A DNA stretch of 24,582 nucleotides from Chloromonas sp. AAM2 (Eukaryota > Chlorophyta > Chlorophyceae > Chlamydomonadales > Chlamydomonadaceae), in assembly GCA_004335635.1 (NCBI GenBank), contig QAXH01003087.1, positions 1-24,582 on the forward strand. Reading direction: 5' to 3'. Below, piece after piece: positions 10,501-20,700 of the stretch (its first letter is position 1; each line of letters begins with the position of its first letter). Below the pieces are notes generated by a model. The model ran no database searches, had not been told where the DNA came from, and worked only from the letters and a program-made list of their open reading frames with translations. The translations under genes were made by a program, and so were the position numbers.

Positions 10501-13500
10501 CTACTGTTGCTGCTGCCGGTGCCAGTGGCCGCACAGGTGCCTCAGTGCTCGGGGCAGTCGCCCGGCCCATGCCCGCTCGCTGTGTGTGGCGTTGGGAGCG
10601 ATCTCAGTTCGCAAGCCCTGGCCAACACCCTGCACAGAAAAAAGCAGCAGGGAGACAGCGAGAGGTGATGCCGGGGTGTGTGTGGGGGGGGTGCTGCATG
10701 CACTGAGCATGAACGCTAGCAAGCCATGCAAAGAGACACAGTTTGGCACCTGACCTGCACTCATGCATGTAGTCCAGCAAACCAGTGCTGAAGTAAAGCC
10801 AATGTGACTGGAAATGCTGTCATGTGCTGTGAAGCGGTCATATCTGCACGCTGCCTCCAAGCACCTATTTGAATAAGATTTCCATGCCATGATGCTTAGA
10901 CATGCACTCCAACAGCCAGCTGCCTCTGGCCTTGGCTTGTCCTCCATTCCCGCTGTCATCTTAAATGCCGTTGCGCATAAGCATACTGATTCAGGCCCGG
11001 AGGGCTTGTCTTGTCGCCGTTTGTATTCAAAACCTGGCCTTGCACTCCGCTTTGCTAATTACCATGTACACCAGACACAATCAACATACTGCTCTGCGAG
11101 CGGTTTCCATTCCAGTTTGCAGCTTGAGTAGGCTCTCAGAACTAGGTGCAATCTAAATAGGTGCACAGAAGAACGGGCAAGAAAAGGGAGAGCAACCAGA
11201 AAAGAAAGGTGGCAACAGATGGCCATACCTGGTTTTTAAGCATCATTGCCAGGGTATCCACATGTGCCATAAGCACGCCAGGAAAATGCGGATCAATTTC
11301 CTGCAACAAGTCACAGTAACGACCACAAACCTGGTTCTTTAGCATAAGTGCTAGCGTGTCCGCATACCCCACTAGGATACGCGAAAACTTCTGGTTGCCA
11401 TCGCCCTGCGGAATGTCAGAGGTAGGCACATGCAGTCGCATGGACATATGGGCAGGACAGGAAGTACCTGCGTGGAAGCACCTGGCTGCATGGAATCACA
11501 TGGCTGCACGGCCGCATGGAGAGCACCCCCTGTGCCCCTCTCCGTCGTACCTTGTACTCGGAGTCCCCCATGGCCACCCACATGCGCTCAGGCCAGGCTC
11601 CCCTGAAGTCAAGTAGCACGTAATCCACGAACTGATGTGTTGTGATGATGTGTTGTGATGGTGGCCTATCATACTGTGTACGGTGGCAAAACAAGCATGA
11701 AGAAACTGAAGTTGTAATCAGCAGCATCAGTAGCAGCAGCAGTAGCAGCATCATTACATGGCTTTTCATGGTTCAACCCACGGTACTGCAGCTAGACACA
11801 ATATCTCTCCAACAATTACGCGCCTGACAATCGTTAAGACAAGAAAGCTCACTGATAGCAGGGTGCAAAGTACGAAGGTCATCACTAACAACACGGTTCC
11901 AAGTTGAGAGTGGGGCACCCCTGCCCCTCAAAACAAGTTGTATTGGTATGTTCGAAGTTTGCCTGGGTTGCGCAGGCTCGCCTCACTTGTAATGCAGCAG
12001 GTCCTGCTTCAGAAACGCCTCCTCCGCTATCCACAGCGACGGGCTCTCGACCAGGGCTGACTGGAACAAGTGCGAGTGCCTGTGCAGACAGGTACAGCAT
12101 GAGCGATGCATGTGCATCTGCGTGTGTTTGTGCACCCAGTGTTGCCCTTCGGAACCTGTGTACCAGTGCCTCTGCAGCACACAGTGCGGACAGTTCCAAT
12201 TGAACAGGCCCGGTAAATCTGAAGGTCAGATGAAGTTGTAAGCCTTGCATGAAACCTGTCCTGCTGCGGGTAACAACGTTTTTCTAAGGCGAAAATGTAG
12301 TACATGTTGAGGTTCTGACGCCTGGTGATTCTGATGACATCGAGCGACAAGTGACGCATGTGCAGCGTCAGGATGGCCCACAAGCTACCGTACTGCGCAC
12401 AATTAATTTGCGAAGAAATTTTTCCTTGTAAACTGGTTAGGCTCGCAATCCAAATGGACTTCTATGGCTTATCCCTGTCTGCCAGCCATTGGACGTGTCT
12501 GGTAGTGACTTTATTGAGTGCACTTGCTTGAGAAAGCTTGCGAAATCAGCAGAATGTCAGCAAGCTGTTCGCAAAGTTTATCAATCCTAAACATGCCACT
12601 TCGCAAACTAGATAACTTCGCAAAGTCACAAACAGGGTGTGCTTCAGTTCGAATACTAGCTGGGATCGAAAAATAGTTACGCACCCCCCCCGCCGTTTCG
12701 CTGCCCTATCCAGTAATAATAATTTATCGATTGGTAAAGTAGTAGACGTCATTCCATGTGCCCTTGTCTCACTTCATTGCCATGCACAGCGTGACAATGC
12801 CTCCGAAGCTGGACCCGCCCACCGCCACCCTCGAGGGGTCACTGGCCACATTGTATGCGGAGCGCGCCCAAGGCATGACCTGTGAAAAGGACAAGGGGCA
12901 CATCAAATCTGGCTTCAGCACGACCTGTGGGATTGACCTGTCATAAGGCAAGGCTGAAATTGAAACCACAGCTTTTCACAGGGCAACCGGCCATGCATGT
13001 TGCATTGGCAAGGCACAAAAAGTGCTCAGATTTGAATCAGAGCAAAGCTTGGAATCATAGCGCACAGCAGGAGATTACATTACGTCCTTTGAACCAACAC
13101 GAGGTCACACTGTCACGGTAAATCACCCATGGCAGGTTGACGAGGTCCGATAGCAGCAACAGTGGGAGGCAAGGGCGCATCAGCAAATCTGGGCCGGGTG
13201 TGAAGCAGTGGCCCATCAAAAGCGGCTGAGTCCATGCACGCTGAGACCATGCATATGGGTGGAGGACGTGTACCATGCATGCTGAGTAGCCCGCATGACC
13301 CGGCCAGGCACCATGCCAGCATATGGTTTGACACATGGTGGCAGGAACTTCAGCGTTCGTGCTTGGAACATGTGGGGACCCTTGATGTACTCTCTATACA
13401 TGCATGATCCGTCCGCCCGTACCTCCTTTGCAATCCTGTCCACATGCTGCCATGCGCCACCCCCCGGCCACTGGGCCGCATCCAGGCGGAACTGGCCTGC

Positions 13501-14280
13501 AGTCACGGTGCAACCCTTGACGTTTCGACTTCTGTGCTTTCTGGCAGTCATCCTTACAGTCTGCAGTAAAAACAATCACTGAACGTTTGCAGCTTGTTTG
13601 AAAACGGTCAGCCAGGTGGCTGTGGGGCAAAGCCACTGCCACAGCCTGATCTTTTGCAGTCAGCAGCGGCATTCAATCAGGCAAGCAAGTTGTGTGCATC
13701 AAACGTAGTCATGCCCAAGGCAGGCGAATTGCTGACTTGAGTCAGAATCGTCGGTTATTTATGGCAGTGCCAGAAGGCATGCACATCCCCCCAAAGCCCA
13801 CACCTGCAGTTCCCGGAGGGTAGGGCGTGTACTCGTACGAGCGCTGTGCGTTGGCATGGTCCATGGCCACAATCACGAAGGGAGGCACAGAACCTTCCCT
13901 GCAGAGCATGCATTCACACCCTGTGTGACTTCGTGAAATTTTACCAGAAACTGGTAGTTTGCAACCACCACAGTGCCTGGCTTTGATGACAAGGTGATGC
14001 CTTGGAAGCCACTGGAAGGCGATGGCAGCAGTCAGATTCACCTCAGCTTTTCACCTCCAAACAAGGTGATGAATAGTTGACTCATGCCGTTGTTTGTCCA
14101 CAGTGCTTAGACTTCTGTGTCCTTTGCTCTTTCCGCCTTGGAGTTGCCTTCTGTTGCTCAGGGTTAGTTAGGACGGTATCCAGCCTAGTCTCTTGCATGG
14201 CTTGCTAGCGTTCGCGCTCGATGCATGTGGGGCCCCCTGCTGTAATCAATATATGCACTTGCGCCCTCCTACTGTAATCA

Positions 14281-14313
<33 letters not shown>

Positions 14314-16056
14314 CACCATCAAGGAGCTGTGTAAGGATGCATACAAGGCACACGTGAGTTAACATTATGGCTTCTAATCCGGAAAGTAATGCGCATAACG
14401 TACGCCGTTGCCAACCGGACACGCCGGTCATTGACCAGGGCCTGATTTCCATACTCATACACAGGCGTCATATTTCCTAGAACACCCCTGACACCCCCCC
14501 TTATCCCCCTTGTTCCTGACCAGCTCAGAATGGCTCCAGAATTTGAACGTCGGCTCCCTGAGGCATGCCTAAGCCATTGCCGTGAAGATACTGTCCTACT
14601 CCCATTATAGGTCGAAAGTTACGGAAGTGCATGCCTCCTGCTTGTACACAGGGAAGTGAGGCTCGGAATGCCATACATCACCATGTGCGTGCACACACAG
14701 GCATCTACAGTTGGTACGGCGCACCTTATGACTTGCTCCGCTGCCTGGGCAGCACGCCAGCTGTGGCCTGAAAACGACAGCTTGTCCTCAAACACGTTCT
14801 GACCGTCTGCACCAAATCCAAGGAGAGCATGTGAAGTGTGGGGGCGTGCATCAACGCCTACTTCATGATGAGCGTTTCCTGCTGAATGCTCTTGCATGTA
14901 TTGGGCGTCATGAAGTGTGACCGGGGGCGATTCACCCCCCTAGGCTGGTACCCAACCATACTTTCGGGAACTGCCTTCTTTTGCATGCAGCACTGCACCC
15001 CCAGTGTTGCATGCAAGCCACTGAAAAAGATGTTTGCCAGTTCTGGGACAGTCCCTTGTGTCCCAATGGTGTGCGCAGGGGCTGTGACAACCGGCGACTG
15101 TGTGATTCTGCAGTCTGACTGGTGCAAGAGAGGGCACAAGAGTGCGTTGGTTGGCATCTGGAGCGCTCTTCGGAGGCTGGAAATCCACATCTTCATCAGG
15201 TACTGGGTGACGCTCAGCCCGACAGCTTCCATTACTTACAAGCAACACCACTGTGCCTGCAGTGCATGACCAATATCCAAACACACCATGCATGTAGAAG
15301 ACAGGCCAGCCCCCCTCAGGGGGTGGGGCATGCTGCGGTCTGCCTCCTGCATCGCCATAGTAACCTGCGAAGCAAGAAGAACAGCCATGCACAGGTGTAT
15401 AGTGGTGTCAGTGAGTGTCCATGATGCAGTCTGAAGCCAGACACATTCGAACAATAGCAGCATGGCTGCTTGTCCGTGCTTAGATGTTTTAAAATGAATG
15501 AATTGATAAACTCAGGACACGAAGATCAATAAGCGATGATCTTGCTGTTGGTTGGTGGTGTTCTGCTGCAAGTCATGGTATTGACTCCTCGTCCGTTGTT
15601 GCTCCTGGTAGCTGTAGCATCCTTGGACGGCTTCTCTGGTGTAAATGAATCACAAAAAAAGAAGTTTGCCAGTTCTGGGACAATTCTTGTGTGACTCTCA
15701 GTTCTGGGGCAGTTGGTGTGTGACTCCTCGTGTGTTCTGCCACCGCGGAGACTAGTGATAAGACAATTACTGGTTTACTTGCCCGGTGGCAGCCAGACCC
15801 GCAGTAGCCGCTGGGACGGCGCGGCCTCCCACCGCACTAACTCCAACCAGCCCCCAGCCAGCGGCCTGCGCTCCAGCAGCGTCCAACTGGCGGTGGCCTG
15901 GGGATCCGGGGCTGGTGCTGCAGCGGCTGGTGCAGGAGCAGGTGCAGCGGCAGCAGCTGCGCAGACAACAGCTGGGGTGGCTGCACGACCGTTGGTCGCA
16001 TGACGTGTGTGTCTGTGGAAAGGCCACACTTTGAACTCGCCCCAGCTGTCACACAT
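10501..16056 (-). CDS. Alpha/beta-hydrolase, putative esterase family (Esterase D/enterochelin-esterase-like)
   Basis: Predicted serine hydrolase of the putative-esterase superfamily (PF00756 type); substrate unknown. Exons: 16056-15783, 15364-15287, 14806-14725, 13898-13804, 13496-13423, 12879-12773, 12079-11987, 11602-11551, 11405-11331, 10629-10501. Every junction phase matches, giving 352 residues. Family marks in order: LLRVWLPPGYYGDAGG; GGWPVFYMHDGQNVFED (~110-126, across exons 2/3); FVIVAMDHANAQRSYEYTP; PGGGAWQHVDRIAKEV; DPSRVAVGGSSFGG with nucleophile Ser225 in GSSFG; ALVESPSLWIAEEAF; WVAMGDSEY, where the acid may lie; ATHSERAWAGRLPRAL with catalytic His326; a Gln-rich end. Intron 1 starts with GC (GCAAGT). 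An alternative ninth exon is listed separately. The start is uncertain: further ATGs lie at 16092, 16101 and 16179, or exon 1 could begin at a cryptic acceptor before the Ala/Pro-rich run (~residues 38-58). Confidence 0.88.
10706..10735 (+). repeat. Short copy of the element end (GAACGCTAGCAAGCCATGCA)
   Basis: About 27 bases matching the start of the two longer element copies (8133 plus, 14216 minus). It lies inside the last intron of the esterase gene. It may be a solo end or a fragment. Confidence 0.6.
11229..11300 (-). other. Duplicate (alternative) penultimate exon 9b of the esterase gene
   Basis: A 72-base phase 0-0 unit just 30 bases downstream of exon 9 (11405-11331). Exon 9 ends DTLALMLKNQ and this unit ends DTLAMMLKNQ; each is followed by a GT donor (gtttgt and gtatgg) and preceded by a pyrimidine-AG acceptor. 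The DNA of the last ~39 bases agrees at about three quarters of positions. The 30-base spacer begins GT, ends AG and is itself in frame without stops. So 9, 9b, or both read through as one 177-base exon (387 residues) would all keep the frame. Confidence 0.75.
12405..12628. repeat. Cluster of TTCGCAAA/TTTGCGAA words in esterase intron 6
   Basis: At least five occurrences of TTCGCAAA or its complement within about 220 bases: near 12408, 12538 (TTGCGAAA), 12568, 12600 and 12617, in AT-rich DNA that differs from the surroundings. It may be a degraded mobile sequence or a protein-binding cluster. No function is visible. Confidence 0.5.
14000..14275 (-). repeat. Dispersed element copy 2, inside esterase intron 3
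   Basis: Reverse-complement counterpart of 8090-8290. On the minus strand it reads TATTGATTACAGCAGGG, GAACGCTAGCAAGCCATGCA, then a frame giving LDTVLTNPEQQKAT, RRKEQRTQKSKHCGQ, ended by TGA after a one-base insertion relative to copy 1. The TATTGATTACAG word is repeated just outside (14267-14282). It lies in the longest esterase intron but one (826 bases), so it probably enlarged that intron by insertion. Confidence 0.72.
14281..14313. repeat. (AT)n(GT)n microsatellite
   Basis: Five AT units followed by eleven GT units, next to the outer end of element copy 2. The adjacency suggests it may have grown from the A/T-rich edge of the inserted element. Confidence 0.9.
15022..15060 (+). repeat. 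GTTTGCCAGTTCTGGGACA repeat, copy A
   Basis: Copy in esterase intron 2: A-rich lead, then TTTGCCAGTTCTGGGACAG and a CTTGTG continuation. First of six copies in the right half of the window. Confidence 0.75.
15653..15730 (+). repeat. GTTTGCCAGTTCTGGGACA repeat, copy B with tandem half
   Basis: Copy in esterase intron 1. AAAAAAAGAAGTTTGCC leads into AGTTCTGGGACAATTCTTG and TGTGACTCTC. A second, shorter unit (AGTTCTGGGGCAGTTGGTG then TGTGACTCC) follows directly, making a two-unit tandem of about 31 bases. Confidence 0.8.
15782..15782 (-). other. GC-AG intron donor of esterase intron 1
   Basis: The exon 1/intron 1 boundary reads CCACCGG|GCAAGTAAAC on the minus strand. Only this GC donor keeps phase 1 and restores the LPPGYYGDAGG junction with exon 2. 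The neighbouring GT (five bases further on) would break the frame. GCAAGT is the usual GC-donor consensus. Confidence 0.75.
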
Positions 16057-16099
16057 AGCTGCAGTCTTGGCACAAACGGAGCTTCGTGGCATGTGCTGC

Positions 16100-16700
16100 A
16101 TGTTCAGCCTGCAAGCATGTACAAGGCCATGCCAAGCCCTGTTGCACAAGTCGCATCCAAAAGGTATGCCAATAAGCATACTGATGGCAGCTGCTGGGCA
16201 GCTGATGGTGGTATCCTAGCTTAGTGTGATGCAGGCTACAAAGCCTTGGCTGCACGCCGCAGGTCACATCGTGCCTCATGGGGTTTGGGTGTGACATGGG
16301 GGCTGGTTACAAGCTGCAGATTTCCACCATGCCCATGCCTGATGAGGGTCTGGCTGCAACCTGCAGTTTTGCTACTGACCCTTGGATCGTGGTCTGCCGA
16401 GCATGTGCAGCTCGCCCATCTCTAGGAGTGCAGGTGTGGCGGCTCAAGCCGTTTTGTATGAGCATTGTTACGTACGAGACAAGAGTTCCGGAACTGCTGA
16501 TTAAAAAGCCACGCGAATGAAACAAGATCCGAGTCAAATGAAACTCTGGAATCACCAAACAAATCTGCAAACAGCTTTGGATTCTGTGTTGATCGTTTGA
16601 TGCGATCAAAACCCTTCTACATGCGTAACGTGCACTGCGTTGGAAACGTGGACGTGTCGGCGGCACATTCGGCTGAACGAGATGAGATGCGCTGCTTGGG
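16100..16700. other. Upstream flank of the esterase gene, nothing recognised
   Basis: Only short overlapping frames on both strands, with no domain, no TATA box I would trust and no RNA gene. It should hold the esterase promoter, and possibly an extra 5' exon if the start at 16056 is wrong. Confidence 0.4.
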
Positions 16701-16710
16701 CTGTGTGTCT

Positions 16711-16760
16711 TCAAAAAACAAAGTTTGGCAGTTCTGGGACAATTCCTGTGTGACTCTTAG
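16711..16760 (+). repeat. GTTTGCCAGTTCTGGGACA repeat, copy C
   Basis: Copy between the esterase start and the foldback: CAAAAAACAAAGTTTGGC, then AGTTCTGGGACAATTCCTG and TGTGACTC. One of the closest matches to copy B. Confidence 0.8.
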
Positions 16761-16951
16761 TTTTGATGCGTTTGTTTTGAAGTGGTACGCTGACAGCATG
16801 ATAGTAGTGTTGACGGTGGGCGGCGTAGTGTCACTTCTGGGACAAGCAACATGATGACATTGCGTGATCCCGAACCACATGCGAGATGTTCACACTTCTG
16901 TCACAACTTGTGAGACCTGTGGCAAGCGCAAGAATCCTCCGCCCCAGCAGC

Positions 16952-17321
16952 CACCCACACGCAGCCCACCCAGCTAAGTGGTAGTAGGCTGTGAGTGGAT
17001 GGCCGCCGGAACAGACAGACCTTGCCTTGACCACCTGGCCAACAGGCAGCACTGCCACCCGCTCTGGTGCCGGTAGCCTGCTCAGGCCATGGTGCCTGCA
17101 GCGACGCAAGGACAGGAAAGCATATGCAGAAAAAATGTGTGTGCTTTCTTGTCCTTGCGTCGCTGCAGGCACCATGGCCTGAGCAGGCTATTGCAGTTGG
17201 CGGCACCAGAGCGGGTGGCAGTGCTGCCTGTTGGCCAGGTGGTCAAGGCAAGGTCTGTCCGTCCTGGCGGCCATCCACTCACAGCCTACTACCACTTAGC
17301 TGGGTGGGCTGTGTGTGAATG
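16952..17321. repeat. Long foldback (inverted repeat), ~170-base arms, 19-base loop
   Basis: Arm 1 is about 16952-17122, arm 2 about 17142-17321, with the loop at 17123-17141. The inner ~161 bases pair with four mismatches and one 9-base bulge; the outer ~10 bases are weaker. The arms start and end at CAGCCCACCCAGCTAAG and its complement, and meet at GGACAGGAAAGCA. No target-site duplication was recognised. It lies between the TAP46 3' end and the esterase 5' flank. It may be a foldback/MITE-type element or the template of a long-hairpin small-RNA precursor. Confidence 0.92.
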
Positions 17322-17536
17322 GCCGGGGGTCAGGAGGTGGGCTGCACTTGCCACCTGTCCTCGCTTGGCCTAACCAGGACTCGTGTGCTGCTGTCGTCCA
17401 GTGTTGCACAGTTCGCTAGCCAGGTGGTCGATGTCCTCTGCCCTGTCGTGTGCAGGGGTCTTCCACCCAACCGGGATCCCGCCTTGGGCTCACTTTTCCC
17501 GAGCCGTTACAGTGGCGCAGTGTGCGTGTTGTTGTG

Positions 17537-17541
17537 TTACA
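17537..17541 (-). terminator. Candidate TGTAA poly(A) signal of the TAP46 gene
   Basis: TGTAA on the minus strand, 165 bases after the TGA stop at 17706. It is a suitable distance for the green-algal signal. Confidence 0.45.
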
Positions 17542-17592
17542 ACCAACTGTCTGGATTTTCATACACGTTGTAAAACTGGATGCGGAAAGCAA

Positions 17593-17646
17593 CAGCCTTA
17601 ATAAATGATACTCCGTCACCAGCCTTAATAAATGATACTCCGTGAC
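17593..17646. repeat. 27-base tandem duplication in the TAP46 3' region
   Basis: Two copies of a 27-base unit (CAGCCTTAATAAATGATACT followed by CCGTCAC or CCGTGAC) differ at one base. They lie about 60-113 bases after the TAP46 stop, so they are probably in its 3' UTR. Confidence 0.93.
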
Positions 17647-17705
17647 AAACAACGCAAGAAATTAACATTGAAGTCAAAGTCAAGGAAACGACATCATCCG
17701 CAACA

Positions 17706-20700
17706 TCATCCGCAGGGCTTTGTCTTGCTGTTGCCCCATCCCTTGGGATTTGCATCGGCCCAGTCATCCCAGGCGCGTTGCTTCTTCAGCGCTTCCTCGT
17801 CCTCCTCGTTGCCCAACGCCTCCAACCGCCGCGCTTCCGCCGCACGCGCCAAATGCTCCGCCTGCAGTCAACCCACGACACACTTTCTGCCGTGTGCCAT
17901 GTCCAGCAGCATGCCTCACCGCTGCATCAGTAGAAGCAAGGACATCAGCACCGCGGTCCAACAGCACCACTCTCCACATGGACATCAAACTCCACATGGA
18001 CATCAAAGGTAAAACAACTGTCTCACTGTGCTGGATACAAAAGATAAACAACTGTTGCGTGCTCTCTCACCTGCTCTCTTTGCCGTGCCTCGGCAATCTC
18101 TATGTCTGCTTGTTCGGCCAGCGTCCGTGTGGGCATGAGATGACCTGGCTGGAACACCTACAGGCACAGGGACAGTGTGCTGAGGTCAGAGGTTTGCGAA
18201 CAAACCAGTGCCTGTTACAAAGCAACCTCACAGGCTCCATCTGGCACCATTTGCTGGATATCGATCCATGCTGCTGAAAAAATGGATAAAAATGAGCTGG
18301 ATAATAAGCTGGATGAATGCTTCTCCATACGGTATGCCATTCAGGGCAATGCAACAGGGCTACAGGCTTCGTTTCTAGGCTGGTCTTACCTGCGCCTGCA
18401 ACTGCTGCTTCTTGGTTCCCGTGGAGCTGCCTAGGTTGACAGCAATCTTTCGCAGATGTTCCAGAACCTGCAACCAACACTAACAGGCGAAGGTGAGAAT
18501 GCACGTTGATGCAAGTTACTGCCTGTTTGCCGGTCGTCCCTTCATGCGCTCAGTAGGCTTGCCCGGGCATGCGCCAAGCAACAACAGCATCATGCAGCAT
18601 CAACAGGCTTGTTCCCAGGATAACGCCATGTGATCAACAACACTGCATCAGGGGTACAGCTTTAGTAACTTTGATAATCTGGTGAACACATGTGCATGGC
18701 TTGGCAGGATTCTGCTTGCTATCCTTTGGGTGTGCTGTGCAACCAGTTTTGTAACCATCAAACCGGCTGGATGCTCGCTGGCGACTTGTATGCAATGCTC
18801 AACGATACACTATCTGCCCTCATCTTACACGGTAGCACAACCCATGCCACATCCTTTTCGCACGTCCACAACCTTCTGGTCACGGCCAATCTCACCTCTT
18901 CTCTTTGCTGCTGTTCAATCTCTTCCCTGGCACTGACACGCGTGTCCCCTCTCTGGCCAGCGTCCGCCTGTGTCACACATCGAACAGAACGCACATGGCC
19001 TTCTTCCACAAAGCAGAACTCTCAGGAGAACACGCACCTTCATTCAACAGCTTGGCAAGTACACATGACGTGCCAGTCAAGGCTAATGACAAGGAGTAGC
19101 CTGGTAGCTGGCAAAGGCTGGCATAGTGCCGAGAGGATTGAAATTTTCGTTTTGGGGATTGGGATACAGTGGACCTGCGTTGGACCAGCCCTGACCAGGC
19201 ACATCAACATCCATCGCATGCCCAGGCTCATGCACATGTGGGAAGGCGCTGGGCGTCTGGACAGGCCTGTCAAGTTCGTGAAATAGTAAAATGCACTGTG
19301 ATAATTTGAACCCTGACCACTGCTTCCACTCTCTGCCTTGACTGCGTGCTTCGGCAGGTAAGCTGCAGATTCAAGCCAAACCCTTGATATAATGGCAACG
19401 TATGAGCAGCGTGGCTGCCACCAGGTGTTTGATGGAAATGTTTGTCGATTGGATCCCCGCCCGTACCTCCCTTCCCCCGCTAAGCAGTCCCACCCCGGAG
19501 TGATTGGGGTGCTGTAAGTCATGACATTGAAGATTGTTGGTTGACTGATTCTGAAAATTTGCCCCACCTCTGCCTTGACCGCATGCTCCAACAGTTTGAG
19601 CTCCTCCCTGAGCATCTCCCTCTGCCCCAACGCGTTCAGTGCGGCCTGCTGCACCGCCGCCAGCCACAGCCTGCGCTCGTCCTCCTCGTCCCAGCCCCGG
19701 GCACCGCCCAGAGGAACCGACTCGCTGTCATCCTGCATCTCAATGGACAGTATGTACATATACGTTAACCGCAGGGGACAGTATGTATGCATACGATTAC
19801 TGCACGGGAAGTATGCATGTATACGTTTACTGCAGGGGAGCCGGTACAGGGCAAGGAACGGAACACAATATGTGTCTCATCTTCTTTTGTGAGACGGCGC
19901 TCCCAAGGTAAAGCAACAGCAGGGCAGACGAGTGCACCCTTATCACTAATCCACAGTATTTCAGCCGTCAGTCACGGTTTTGCATGATCAGGCGGTTGCA
20001 CATGTCATCACACAATTCCCAGACTGTCGTTCTTATTGCTTGATTGCTACTGCTCTCTATGTCACAATCCACAAGGATGTGCTTGTCCACGGGTGTTAGC
20101 TGTGTCCTTTATGCATCTCAGCTGGGGTATTCGTCAGCTACCAGCAGCCCAGCAAAAAGGTTGACGAGACTAACAGCAACACGGTTGACGAGACAGTAAC
20201 AGTAACAGTAACAGTAACAGTGAGAAGTAACAGAGCTTGGTCGTCCCACCTGATCGTCTGCCTTGGCCCCAGACGCTGCTTTCTGCTGCTCAAACACCGC
20301 CAGCTGCGCCCGGATCTGCTTGTCTGCCTTGAACCGCTCAATCTTTGCAGCACGGCGACTGTTCACATCAAGTTGACCACCCTGTGCGAGGAAGAGCAAA
20401 TTGTGGGAAATGTGTGATCACATGTGTAACATACAAAACCCTTACTTGCAGGCTGACATACTGTGGCTCGTAGAACATGCAAGGAAATGCTGGCATACAA
20501 TGAGCATGGGCGTACAGTGACAGCACGTGCGAATGGGTGTGAAGCTGCAGGAACGGTATGTTCGTATGCACGGCTGCTGGGCACATGTCTGTTGGAGACC
20601 GCACTGGCACGCGTGCGACGAAAAAACATGTATGAGGTCCCATTTTGGCTGCATTTGGAGAAGAGATGCACTTAAGTTTGTCCCGGCTATGAATATCACG

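Noticed and set aside
10132..10706. Two overlapping plus-strand frames of about 170 codons
   Set aside because: They run antisense to the last esterase exon and its 3' flank, and are Leu/Ser-rich shadows without a domain.
13055..13336. Minus-strand Leu/Pro-rich frame in esterase intron 5 as an extra exon
   Set aside because: The family runs directly from IAKE to VMPW across this intron in phase; no good acceptor/donor pair was seen.
16991..17373. Several 60-115 codon frames on both strands over the foldback
   Set aside because: The frames mirror each other because the DNA is palindromic; no conserved motif is present.
18690..19286. Plus-strand 198-codon frame
   Set aside because: It lies in TAP46 intron 3 on the opposite strand, shows no family marks and has mixed composition.
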